From contig JAWNZC010000232.1 of NCBI GenBank assembly GCA_035771165.1, positions 2,366,001 through 2,430,000 on the forward strand: a DNA stretch of 64,000 bases, written 5' to 3'. Below, piece by piece: positions 1 to 9,018 of the stretch. The notes beneath the pieces were generated by a model. The model had not been told where the DNA came from. It made no database searches and worked only from the letters and a program-made list of their open reading frames with translations. The position numbers and the translations under genes are program-made. The stretch is from Paragorgia papillata. Lineage: Eukaryota; Cnidaria; Anthozoa; Scleralcyonacea; Coralliidae. Position 1 is the first letter of the stretch, and every line of letters begins with the position of its first letter.

Positions 1-898
1 GAACGTTTTCCCCACCCTCTTTGTCATACCCAGCTATGAATTTTCTGGAAATTCGTTGGACTGGTATGAACGATGCAGGACCAAAACTCTCGAATACGTT
101 AGCGCACCAAACTTTAGGGGTTCCTCCGGATCTTCCACACAGGAACCGGTGGAGGTGGCGCTGAAAGCAGCTAACGCGTGCAAAACAAAAGGTACATCTA
201 CGAAGACGGAAACGAATGGACTGCTTTTGCAAATGGACTGCTAGCGCTGTCGTATTCGATGTTTCCATGGATGCGTCATCGGAAGTCGTCGGAATAGAAG
301 TCGGAGCCTTGTTCATAGTTTTATTGGCCAATCATATCTCAAGAAATTTCCCGCTAAAACACACTTATTCAAGCAAGAAGATGACGGGTTGGTTTAGTCT
401 AAATGGACACAAGGAAAAAAATCATTTTTTTATAGTGAGCATCTACAAAAAACGCCGTCATTTGTCATCAAAGTGGTGCCTTAGGAAACCTCTGTTGTTT
501 ATCCCGTACTATCTGTCTGAATATGTGGATTTTTGACGTCCAAAAAGCTTGTTAAACACTGCAGTGACGGTACTGTACAAACAAAAACAGAAAACGATGA
601 TTGATCACGAAAAACGACGCCAAAAAGTTGAAGAAATCGCGTTACTTTGATAAAAAGAGGTTAGTAAACTAAAGGAGTGTGAACTATTAGTAATAGTATT
701 CTGTATCTTGGATTAAATTCCAGTATTCCACAACGGGATAAATAGCGTTTGCATCATCGAAGTCTTCGAAAAATATACATTTTGACAGTGTTTGACCCAT
801 ACATCAAATATCTAAGTTTGGCATGTAAAAACAAGTTAAACCGTTACTAGTTTTTGTATTTTATTAATGTATTTTATAAGTTAAAGCATTTTGTGGTT
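1..898. other. No recognisable gene
   Basis: AT-rich sequence. Open frames at 56-244 and 216-536 (plus) show no domain, no codon pattern that looks protein-like and no convincing splice context, so I do not call them genes. I see no repeat structure here. Confidence 0.5.
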
Positions 899-1165
899 AC
901 TCTTTGCAACTCTTTGTTTTATAAATAAAAGTTTATATATCAAAGGCTGTGTTTTTCAATTCTTTTTTTGGGCCAGAGCTTAACAAAAGAACACCAAATT
1001 AAACATAAAGCCATAAAGATATTCTACCAACTAAACAAAACAAGTAAGTAGAAATAAAAAAAAATGTTTATTTTTAAGTGCAGCTAATCCCATACCTATA
1101 TAATACTTTTTATAGCTGATGCATTATTTAAGATGATATTTATAATATTGTACTGTATTGCATTG
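899..1165 (+). repeat. Dispersed unit, copy A (upstream of pentamer array)
   Basis: Diverged copy of a unit found again at 1944-2035 (3' part only), 7735-7925 and 8190-8390. Shared blocks in order are an ACTTTGCA-like start, a CCAGAG(C/T)TTAAC block, an ACACCAAA/AAACATA block, AGATAT, the constant ACAAGTAAGTAGAAA (1040-1054), a TTTATTTTTAAGTG block and CCCATACCTAT. Like the other copies it runs into a pentanucleotide-type tandem array. The family is not one I recognise; a non-autonomous mobile element is the simplest reading. Confidence 0.5.
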
Positions 1166-1285
1166 TATTTTGCTTGAATGTATTGCAGTTTTGTAAACAT
1201 TTCTTTTATTATTGTATAGTTTTACAGTGTATTCAAAGGTATAAACATTCTCTTTTTATTGCAGAGTGCTGTATTGTATATTGCA

Positions 1286-1855
1286 TTGTGTTGTGTTGTG
1301 TTGTGTTGTGTTGTGTTGTGTTGTGTTGTGTTGTGTTGTGTTGTGTTGTGTTGTGTTGTGTTGTGTTGTGTTGTGTTGTGTTGTGTTGTGTTGTGTTGTG
1401 TTGTGTTGTGTTGTGTTGTGTTGTGTTGTGTTGTGTTGTGTTGTGTTGTGTTGTGTTGTGTTGTGTTTTTGTGTTGTGTGTTGTGTTGTGTTGTGTTGTG
1501 TTGTGTTGTGTTGTGTTGTGTTGTGTTGTGTTGTGTTGTGTTGTGTTGTGTTGTGTTGTGTTGTGTTGTGTTGTGTTGTGTTGTGTTGTGTTGTGTTGTG
1601 TTGTGTTGTGTTGTGTTGTGTTGTGTTGTGTTGTGTTGTGTTGTGTTGTGTTGTGTTGTGTTGTGTTGTGTTGTGTTGTGTTGTGTTGTGTTGTGTTTGT
1701 GTTGTGTTGTGTTGTGTTGTGTTGTGTTGTGTTGTGTTGTGTTGTGTTGTGTTGTGTTGTGTTGTGTTGTGTTGTGTTGTGTTGTGTTGTGTTGTGTTGT
1801 GTTGTGTTGTGTTGTGTTGTGTTGTGTTGTGTTGTGTTGTGTTGTGTTGTGTTGT
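1286..1855. repeat. Pentanucleotide microsatellite (TTGTG)n
   Basis: About 570 bp of the pentamer TTGTG/CACAA, nearly perfect, with two small interruptions near 1466-1478 (extra T's and a shortened unit) and 1694-1700. It opens all reading frames on both strands, giving spurious ORFs of CVVLC- and NTTQH-type repeats. It ends in TATTG variants and AT-rich sequence to 1943. Confidence 0.97.
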
Positions 1856-1943
1856 ATTGTATTGCTTATTGTACTGCATTGCATTGTAATATTGTATTAT
1901 ATTATATATTATATTATATTGTATTATATTATATATTATATAC

Positions 1944-2035
1944 AAGCATTTATCTTTTAAGTGCTGCTTAACTCATACCTATTTACTACCTATTTTTTAT
2001 TAAATAAATAATTTTTATAATATTGTACTAATACT
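1944..2035 (+). repeat. Dispersed unit, copy A' (3' part)
   Basis: Repeats the 3' part of copy A (about 1068-1160): CATTTATCTTTTAAGTGC, then CATACCTATTTA, then TTTTTATAATATTGTACT. Again it leads straight into pentamers. Only the end of the unit is present, as if the array plus unit end had been duplicated. Confidence 0.5.
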
Positions 2036-2370
2036 GTACTTCACTGCACTGTATTGTATTGTACTCTACTGCACTGCACTGCACTTCACTACACTGCCCT
2101 ACACTAAATGCACTGTACTGTACTACACTGCACTGTATTGTATTGTAGTGTACTCTACTGCACTGCACTGCACTGCACTTCACTGCACTGCACTGCACTG
2201 CACTGCACTGTACTGTATTGGATTGTATTGTATTGTGTTGTATTCTATTCTATTCTATTGTACTCTACTGCACTGCACTGCACTGCACTGCACTTCACTA
2301 CACTGCACCGCACCGTACCGCACTGTATTGTATTGTACTGTACTGTACAGTATTGTACTGTACCGTACTG
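2036..2370. repeat. Degenerate pentamer field (CACTG/TACTG/TATTG)
   Basis: Mixed runs of pentamers of the form YAYTG (CACTG, TACTG, TATTG, rarer TACCG) in phase over about 335 bp. This is the interspersed stage between the purer arrays on both sides. Confidence 0.9.
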
Positions 2371-2575
2371 TACCGTACCGTACCGTACCGTACCGTACCG
2401 TACCGTACCGTACCGTACCGTACCGTACCGTACCGTACCGTACCGTACCGTACCGTACCGTACCGTACCGTACCGTACCGTACCGTACCGTACCGTACCG
2501 TACCGTACCGTACCGTACCGTACCGTACCGTACCGTACCGTACCGTACCGTACCGTACCGTACCGTACCGTACCG
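2371..2575. repeat. Pentanucleotide microsatellite (TACCG)41
   Basis: Forty-one essentially perfect TACCG units (205 bp). Each unit carries a CpG, unusual in AT-rich flanks, and contains GTAC and CGGTA/TACCG complementary words. Confidence 0.97.
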
Positions 2576-2845
2576 TAGTGTAGTGTATTGCATTGCATTG
2601 CATTGCATTGCATTGCATTGCATTGCATTGCATTGCATTGCATTGCATTGCATTGCATTGCATTGCATTGCATTGTATTGTATTGTATTGTATTGTATTG
2701 TATTGTATTGTATTGTATTGTATTGTATTGTATTGTATTGTACTCTACTGCACTGCACTGTATTGCACTGCACTACACTGTACTTCACTACACTGTATTT
2801 TATTTGTACTGTACTGCATTGTTTTTTTTTATTGTTATTGCATTG
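2576..2845. repeat. Pentamer blocks (CATTG)n then (TATTG)n then mixed
   Basis: A CATTG block runs to about 2675, switches by one transition to TATTG (2676-2740), then decays into CACTG/TACTG mixtures to about 2815 and a T-rich end. All blocks are in one register. Confidence 0.95.
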
Positions 2846-2908
2846 TGTTGGAGTGTTATAAAGTTTTGTTTAATGATTATACGCAATTTTTGTGGCAATA
2901 GTTTGGGT

Positions 2909-3535
2909 GACGGAAAGTGCGGTTCTGAGGGTAAAGGCCCTCAGAAACGGGAGGACAAGGTCGGAGTGAGGGTAAGGGCCCTGGCACTCCTTTTGGATAG
3001 GACCTTGCCCTCATGTCCTCGTGTGGGCTTCACCGTGGGTGAAGTGTGGCCTGGAGGATACCACTTCCCGCCACCAATTGGAACTAGTCACAATTCCCAC
3101 GTGAAGCCTAAATATTACAGAGTAACTAGGAAATACTGTATTTTCTAAGACAGGTAGTGCAGTTCTGAGGGTAAGGGCCCTCAGAAAACGGGAGGAACAA
3201 GGTCGGAGTGAGGGTAAGGGCCCTGGCACTCCTTTTGGATAGGACCTTGCCCTCATGTCCCCACGTGAGCTTCACCGTGGGTGAAGTGTGGCCTGGAGGA
3301 CACCACTACTTGCCATTAATTGGAACTAGAGAGAATTCCCACGTGAAGCCTAAATGTTATAGAGTAACTACTAGATGCCTTGATTTTAGGACAGGCAGTG
3401 CAGTTCTGAGGGTAAGGGCCCTCAGAAAGCGGGAGGAACAAGGTCGGAGTGATGGTAAGGGCCATGGCACTCCTTTTGGATAGGACCTTGCCCTCATGTT
3501 CCGGCCTGGAGGACACCACTACCTGCCATTAATTG
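2909..3535. repeat. 240-bp GC-rich tandem repeat, 2.6 copies
   Basis: Copy 1 is 2909-3148, copy 2 is 3149-3389, copy 3 is 3390-3535 with an internal deletion. Each begins GAC(A)GG..GTGC(A/G)GTTCTGAGGG and contains the GGTAAGGGCCCT palindromic core, CTCCTTTTGGATAGG and TTCACCGTGGGTGAAG. It is GC-rich against AT-rich neighbours. ORFs across it are not conserved between copies, so I see no evidence that it encodes a protein. Confidence 0.92.
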
Positions 3536-3817
3536 TCTCTGGAGATAATTTGTTGTAGATATTAATACCCAGCTCACACCAAGCGCAAAATACAGAAATC
3601 AAGCAAAGCTGTATGATAAGACCACGTTTTGCTTAGTCGGGACTATTTTAGTCCAAGTTTTGAATTAGTTTTAGCACTGTTACGTCTAACCTAATCTTTG
3701 AAGGACCAAGTTTCCACCCAAAGAAACTGATTGTTGTGCTGAGCATTTTTAAACTCAGCAAGCGATTGATAAAACAATTACAATTCAAATCAATTCTATT
3801 CCCTATAGCTACATATT

Positions 3818-3900
3818 CATATACATACATACATACACACACACACATACACACATATATGCATGTACATATACATATATAGATCTAGATATATATATGT

Positions 3901-3940
<40 letters not shown>
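3818..3940. repeat. CATA/CACA simple repeat followed by poly(T)38
   Basis: Alternating CATA, CACA and TATA steps (3818-3899) then 38 consecutive T's (3903-3940). Read on the minus strand, the poly(A) lies directly after the 3' end of the DIRS-like element. Confidence 0.9.
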
Positions 3941-3941
<1 letters not shown>

Positions 3942-3987
3942 TGATTTTGCTAGGTGTGAACAGAGTATAGCTAAGCCTACCTAAGTT

Positions 3988-5115
3988 TTAAGGATTAATA
4001 ATTGAAACCAGTGTGGCTGGAACTGATTCTATGATAGAGTGCGGTGTCCTTATATATAGTTCGTAGCAGTCTGATCGCCATCGGGCTAGTGTTTTAATTA
4101 GCCATGGGGGTAATTTAGCAGCTGCAGCTGTTGTAGCTGCCCCTATGCGAAAGCTATGCGGAGCATAATGTTTTTCTTGGTAACCTAAACATAATAGTAA
4201 GGACCTTAAATTAAGGTTTAGAACTGTCCGTGTAAGAGCTTCTCCAGACGTCAAAGAAAACAAAGGTTCATGTCCGTTTTCCGGGTTGCGTTGAAGCAGG
4301 TAATCGCGAAGAGCTTCTACGGCGCAGATACGAGAATTGCTTTTGGCAATTGACAATGTAGAACCTTCACGAAACGGATCGGTTTTGGATTGTCGTATAT
4401 GTACAGAGATTGAAGTTGGGTTTTGGATGCTTGGTGTAAAGCACACGTAGTCAACAGTCAGGCATGGTCCGACTTTGCCAGGTGGTGGAGAGGTAAATCC
4501 GCTGACGCGTAGGAAACCAAAGAAGGCTAGCGTGAACGAGGCCCAGAGCATAACAGTGTCGAGATCCTCTGAAAGTCCTGGGTTTAGTAAGTCACATAAC
4601 TGGCTCAAGATGAAGATTGTCATTGGTTCACGTTTACGTCGTTTTACTTCTGATGTACGTTTGAAACCTTTGAGTATGCGGTGGAGTTGGAGCATCTGAG
4701 TTGTATCAATGGGATAGTTATGTTCGAGGTAAAAGTTCTTAACTGCTGCTAAATAGAGTTTGGCGGTGTGGTACTGTACCTTGTCTTGAAGAGAGGCAAG
4801 AAAATAAACCAGAGTTTCTTCTGTGGGAATGGGTACAAGGTTGTTGACGGTGACTAGGTGGTGGTTAAAACAGAAGTCTAGATATCTTTTGACGCCAGAA
4901 GAGTAGGTGGTTCTTGTTGAAGTGGCGATGGACCCAGTTAGCAATTGGTTGACTTTGGAAGTTAGACCTGGATCAGTGATAGTGGGATGGTGGTATGTTG
5001 GGGAGAAGCGTATGGAACCAGTTGGTGGAATTTGGCCATTTGAAAGCGGGACAGGGAGTCGGCAATGGAGTTGTCGACGCCTGGAACATGCTGTGAAGTT
5101 AGAGTGAAGTTGCAA
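3988..5115 (-). CDS. Tyrosine recombinase of the DIRS-like element
   Basis: 375 codons without interruption. The enzyme would integrate circular element DNA. Visible catalytic pattern: first arginine in FFGFLRVSGF (about residue 203), HxxR in HSFRIGAA (about 320-323), tryptophan and tyrosine in LARWRSDCYELYIR (nucleophile Tyr at about 351 or 354). The N-terminal half has the alpha-helical core-binding type segment TRTTYSSGVKRYLDFC. The first about 50 codons overlap the RNase H frame (4962-5115) and may not be translated as shown; the real start or a frameshift entry is not determinable from one copy. Confidence 0.85.
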   Translation of the reverse strand: MQLHSNFTACSRRRQLHCRLPVPLSNGQIPPTGSIRFSPTYHHPTITDPGLTSKVNQLLTGSIATSTRTTYSSGVKRYLDFCFNHHLVTVNNLVPIPTEETLVYFLASLQDKVQYHTAKLYLAAVKNFYLEHNYPIDTTQMLQLHRILKGFKRTSEVKRRKREPMTIFILSQLCDLLNPGLSEDLDTVMLWASFTLAFFGFLRVSGFTSPPPGKVGPCLTVDYVCFTPSIQNPTSISVHIRQSKTDPFREGSTLSIAKSNSRICAVEALRDYLLQRNPENGHEPLFSLTSGEALTRTVLNLNLRSLLLCLGYQEKHYAPHSFRIGAATTAAAAKLPPWLIKTLARWRSDCYELYIRTPHSIIESVPATLVSIINP

Positions 5116-6660
5116 ATAAGGGTTTGGACTGTAATTTTGCGGACAAGGTTCATGATCTTTGGTATTTTTGAGGATTTGGAATTGAGAATGCTAATGACGG
5201 TCTGGTTATCGCACCAAAGGCGGATTCGTTTTCCAGACCATTGGGGCCCCCAAACCATACAGGCAAGGTAGATAGGAAAGAGTTCTTTCCAAGCGATGCT
5301 TTGTTGTTCCACGTGGGAGTGGTACTCGGGCAGCCATTGTCCTTGGAACCATTTCTTGTCGAAAAAAGCACGTACCCAAGGATGCCAGAGGCGTCGGTAA
5401 AGAAATGCAGATCGGGAGACTGAGTTGTTTTGGGTTCAAGGAAAAAATTTGAGCCATTCCAGTGGTCAAGAAAAATTTGCCACATAGCGATATCTTTTCG
5501 AAAGGAGGCATTCAATTTTATATGGTAGGACAGCGGTGCAACCCCCCTGGTTAAAGCTATAATGCGTTGGAGAAAAGGTCGCCCAGGAACAACTACTCGA
5601 CATGCAAACTGTAGGGTTCCGATCAAAGATTGCAGCTCTTTTAAGGTGCAGAGCTTTTTGGTAAGCCATAAGGAAAGGTCTGTTTTTAACCTTTCATATT
5701 TATCTTCCGGAAGGCTAGCAGTCATGTTTTCTGAATCAAGTCGAATGCCGAGAAATTCTAGAGTGGTTGAAGCAGGAAAAGTTTTCTTAGGCGCAACTGG
5801 GATATTGAAATCGGCTAGCAGACAAAGGAGCTTACAATGTGAGGTCACGCAATGTCGTCGAGGAGGGGTTTCCGCTATAAAGAAATCGTCAAGTATATGC
5901 AAGATATTGTCAACGCTGTAGTTGTTTGACATAATCCATTCGATTGCGTCGGAGAGCTTGTTAAAGATGTGCGGCGCGCTCCGAAGACCAAAAGGGAGAA
6001 CTTTATCGAAATAGAAAAACCCGTTCCAATGCATGCCTAAAAGTCCCCAGTCATCTGGGTGGACTGGAACGTTCCTGAAGGCCGAGCGAATATCGGTTTT
6101 AGCCATGAATGCGCCTTTGCCAAGTTTTAGCAACATGTTGATTGCGTCGTCAATTCTGACATATTGAAGTGAATAATCCTCTTTAGGAATGTTGGCATTA
6201 ACGCTATTATCGGATTGTTTTGGGTGTGATAAATGAAAAATTGTGCGCCATTCGTTCGAATGTTTTTTTTTGGCACAACACCAATTGGATAAATTTGGAA
6301 ATTAATAAATGGCTTAGAGCGAAATGGGCCGGCAGTCCGGCCAAGCAAAACTTCTTTCAAAAGATTATTTTCGATCACGTCGGGTAAAGCCGTCGCTGAT
6401 TTTAGATTTTTTGAAAAACGAAACTGACGAGTTCCCTCGTAACCTGTGCGAAAACCGAAACGAAAGCCCTGTAGTAAGTGAGTGACAAAAGGTTTAAATG
6501 GATAGTTCGAAAGTTCAGTCTCCAAACGATCTGCACTTACCGGCGTTACTGCTGTTTTGTTTGCCAGATAGCTAGCGACGGTGTCGTCTTTTATCAGGTG
6601 CGTCATTAAGGTTTGCGTCGTGGTCAACGGCGGAATGTGTTCCATTGCAATCGGGTTTGT
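4962..6660 (-). pseudogene. Reverse transcriptase-RNase H of the DIRS-like element, frameshifted
   Basis: RT landmarks: FKPFVTHLLQGFRFGF and PIGVVPKK upstream, KTDIRSAFRNVPVHPDD (motif A aspartate), LPFGLRSAPHIF (motif B), HILDDFF (motif C, the DD pair). RNase H landmarks: FFTDASG, RLWCDNQTVISIL and HVPGVDNSIADSLSR. The frame shifts by one base in an A9 run at about 6261-6269 (minus-strand A's) and again near 5371-5374, so three frames carry one protein. Every catalytic motif is intact, so the damage is recent or a base-calling error in the homopolymer. Confidence 0.8.
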
Positions 6661-7262
6661 TGCATCGATGCTTGTAGGGACATGGTTCGGTGGCGCAGGT
6701 TTGATTGCGGTTGAAGTTTTTACAGAACGAGGGAATTGCGACTTGGCGCTGTTGGCCGTTGGTGATGGAGTTGATCGTTTTCTCTGGTAGGTGGTCAAAC
6801 AATGAAGACTGTGTTGGATGGGAATTGAGGCCGGTTGGCATTTGGTGTGTGTGGTTGCGCGACGTTGTTGAACAGAGGTTCGGCAGGTATCGCTCTCAAG
6901 CGCGGTATAGAATCTTCGATAGATGAAGAAATCAGGCATCGTAGGGTGTCGAGTTGTGCGGTGGTAAAACCTCCAGTTGTTGGCTCTTCTCGTGGTTCCC
7001 GCTGGACTGGAGATGACTCTGGAACTTCTGGCGGTGGAAGGACGTCGTTGGACTGGGATTGTTGTGGTGGGTTTTCGTGGTGAGGACGATCTTGTACGGC
7101 TGTCGTTAGTCTTGCCAGTAAGGTGCTTCGTGTTCCTGTCGTGACCAGATTCAATTGGCCAAGGCGAAGACGCAATACTTCGGTGGTGAGATGGCTCAAG
7201 TGAGTATCGGCTGGCGTTCCCTGTCGGGTAGAAGATCTTCTAGTGCTTCGAGTGGCAGGCAT
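6572..7262 (-). pseudogene. Gag-like protein with SAP-like and CCCH segments (two frames)
   Basis: Starts at 7262 with a basic N-terminus followed by a SAP-like helix-turn-helix (EVLRLRLGQLNLVTTGTRS, residues about 28-46), common at the N-terminus of such elements. It is followed by a Pro/Glu-rich linker. The frame ends at 6795, while the next frame (6841-6572) carries CKNFNRNQTC..EPCPYKH, a C-x8-C-x4-C-x3-H finger, then CNKPDCNGTH. A one-base shift near 6800-6840, programmed or mutational, is needed to join them. Probable role: RNA/DNA binding in the particle. Confidence 0.6.
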
Positions 7263-7265
7263 CTT

Positions 7266-7559
7266 TGAAAAACTTTATCTCCTACGCTTTATTTTCTTGA
7301 TTATCGTTCCCTGAGTAACTTACTCCAGGAAAGTAAAAGCGCGAATGATCGAAATGAATAATGGCATGACTTGGATTAGTGCTTAGTTGTGTGGTGCCTT
7401 TGTTATGGCACAGACAAAGGTTGTATTCTAGAGATAATTGGTTGTTTTGTACACAAGTGTACAGGCTGTGCTGGGCACGTGATGAGCACATGATGACTTC
7501 GTGGGCAGAACAAACTAAGTGAAATTGCTATATCATTAACCATAATTTATATTAACTAT
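7266..7559. other. No recognisable feature (5' flank of DIRS-like element)
   Basis: Probably contains the 5' terminal repeat and leader of the element, but I cannot match it to the 3' side. Nothing else is visible. Confidence 0.3.
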
Positions 7560-7734
7560 AAATTGTCACATTGTATAGTTTTGCAGTGTATTACATTTAT
7601 TGCATTGTAATGAGAACTGTGTCACATTGCATAGTTTTGCATTGTTTTGCATTACATTGCATTGCATTGTATTGTATTACACGCATTGTATTGGAGTGCA
7701 TTGCATTGAAATACATTATTTTGAAAATATTACT
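7560..7734. repeat. Degenerate CATTG pentamer field
   Basis: Interrupted CATTG/TATTG/TTTTGCATTG words. The opening resembles 1196-1240 (TTGTATAGTTTT(A/G)CAGTGTATT), i.e. the segment that precedes the first array, so this is an older version of the same arrangement. Confidence 0.6.
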
Positions 7735-7925
7735 GTAACTTTGCAGGTCTCTCTATTTCAAAATCTTAAATTTTCATGTATTTTTTTAAGTTAGAGTATA
7801 TTCTAGAAAACCAAACAAACAAAAAGACAGAAAGATATAATTTTATTCTACTAACTATATTTAACAAGTAAGTAGAAAAATATGTTTATTTTGAATGTGA
7901 CTTATTAATAAATTATAGAATATGA
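7735..7925 (+). repeat. Dispersed unit, copy B
   Basis: ACTTTGCAGG start, AAACAAACAAAAAGACAG, AAAGATAT, constant ACAAGTAAGTAGAAA at 7864-7878, then TATGTTTATTTTGAATGTG. Followed at about 8035-8130 by a degenerate CTTGC/TTTTGCCT array. Confidence 0.55.
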
Positions 7926-8034
7926 TTTTATATGTTGTTCTGTATAAGTATTGTAAAGTCTGCCCAGTGGGCAGTATCCAGTAAAATTCTGCTATCTGGC
8001 AGAGTCTGGTATTTGGTAAAACAGTTTATAATTT

Positions 8035-8130
8035 TAAAGGACTGCCTCCCTTCCCTTGCCTTAATTGTTTTGTCTTGCCTCGTTTTGCCTTGGAACTTGC
8101 CTTGCAGGTTACCTCACTTTGCCTAATTTA
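8035..8130. repeat. Degenerate CTTGC/TTGCCT array
   Basis: Loose succession of CTTGC, CTTGCCT and TTTTGCC words following copy B. It resembles the starting vocabulary of the 12-mer array at 8468-8757. Confidence 0.5.
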
Positions 8131-8189
8131 CTTCTCAGGTAATGTTATGCATGTGCATTGCAATTTGGATTGATTCGAATTAATGCATT

Positions 8190-8390
8190 GTAACTTTGCA
8201 AGTATATTTATTTTGTATCACAACTTTTCATGTGTTATTTCTAGACCAGAGTTTAACTATAGACCACCAAACATAGAGACAGAAAGATATTTACAAGTAT
8301 AGACAAGTAAGTAGAAAAGAACAATTTATATCTATTTTATGCACAACTATATCCTATACCTATTTATAAATAGATGAAATCTATATATTG
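8190..8390 (+). repeat. Dispersed unit, copy C
   Basis: AACTTTGCAAG start, GACCAGAGTTTAACTATAGA, CACCAAACATAGAGACAG, AAAGATAT, constant ACAAGTAAGTAGAAA at 8303-8317, then CCTATACCTATTTATAAA. Runs directly into the TTTTG and 12-mer arrays. Confidence 0.55.
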
Positions 8391-8404
8391 TCTTGTCTTG
8401 CATC

Positions 8405-8467
8405 TTGTTTTGTTTTGTTTTGTTTTGTTTTGTTTTGTTTTGTTTTGTTTTGTTTTGTTTTGTTTTG
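8405..8467. repeat. Pentanucleotide microsatellite (TTTTG)n
   Basis: About 12 perfect TTTTG units between CTTG-rich words on both sides. Confidence 0.95.
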
Positions 8468-8757
8468 TCTTGCCTCATGCATCTTGTCTTGCATCTTGCC
8501 TTGCATCTTGTTTTGCATCTTGTTTTGCATCTTAAATTGTCTTGCATCTTAAATTGTCTTGCATCTTAAATTGTCTTGCATCTTGTCTTGCGTCTTGTCT
8601 TGCATCTTGTCTTGCATCTTGTCTTGCATCTTGTCTTGCATCTTGTCTTGCATCTTCTTTCATCTTGTCTTGCATCTTGTCTTGCATCTTGTCGTGCATC
8701 TTGTCTTGCATCTTGTCTTGCATCTTGTCTTGCATCTTGTCTTGCATCTTGTCTTGA
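8468..8757. repeat. 12-bp tandem repeat (GCATCTTGTCTT)n
   Basis: About 24 units of GCATCTTGTCTT with small variants (TTAAATT in place of TTGTCTT at 8530-8575, one CTTCTTTC unit at about 8655). The 12-mer keeps two frames open on each strand, producing LASC- and QDKM-repeat ORFs that are artefacts. Confidence 0.95.
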
Positions 8758-8760
8758 ATC

Positions 8761-8885
8761 TATTATTATTATTATTATTATGATTATTATTATTATTGTT
8801 GTTATTATTATTATTATTATTAATGTTATTATTATTATTGTTATTGTTATTATTAATATTATTATTTTTATAATAATTTTTATTT
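8761..8885. repeat. (ATT)n microsatellite, interrupted
   Basis: ATT/ATG/GTT trinucleotides over about 125 bp, ending in AT-rich sequence to about 9000 with no gene. Confidence 0.93.
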
Positions 8886-9018
8886 AAAAAATGCACTTTA
8901 ACAACAATATATTCAAGGTAAATTAAATATATACATATAAAAACCTAAAATGTTCTATATTCCAAATAATGATATGTCATAAGAATTGTTATTATCTTCT
9001 TGTTAAAACTTTACACAA

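Larger units (their letters stand above)
3941..7265 (-). mobile_element. DIRS-like (tyrosine-recombinase) retrotransposon
   Basis: In minus-strand order: a gag-like protein with SAP-like and CCCH zinc-finger segments, reverse transcriptase, RNase H, and an overlapping tyrosine recombinase. This order, and the recombinase overlapping the RNase H frame, is the DIRS-order plan; no integrase or LTR pair is present. At least two one-base frameshifts break the RT/RNase H frame. I could not find the inverted or split terminal repeats by eye, so both boundaries are approximate. A poly(A) abuts the 3' side. Confidence 0.85.

Noticed and set aside
1174..1971. Several long ORFs (207-265 codons) of repeated CVVLC or NTTQH
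   Set aside because: They are translations of the TTGTG array in all frames; a 5-bp repeat without stops opens every frame. The same applies to 2108-3148 (TVPYR, YGTVR) and 57994-58371 (EWSGV).
4475..5921. Plus-strand ORFs of 60-119 codons across the DIRS-like element
   Set aside because: Antisense shadows of the recombinase and RT frames; they carry no domain.
8347..8896. Repetitive ORFs reading LASC, QDKM and poly-Asn
   Set aside because: Products of the 12-bp and ATT arrays, with no non-repetitive domain attached.
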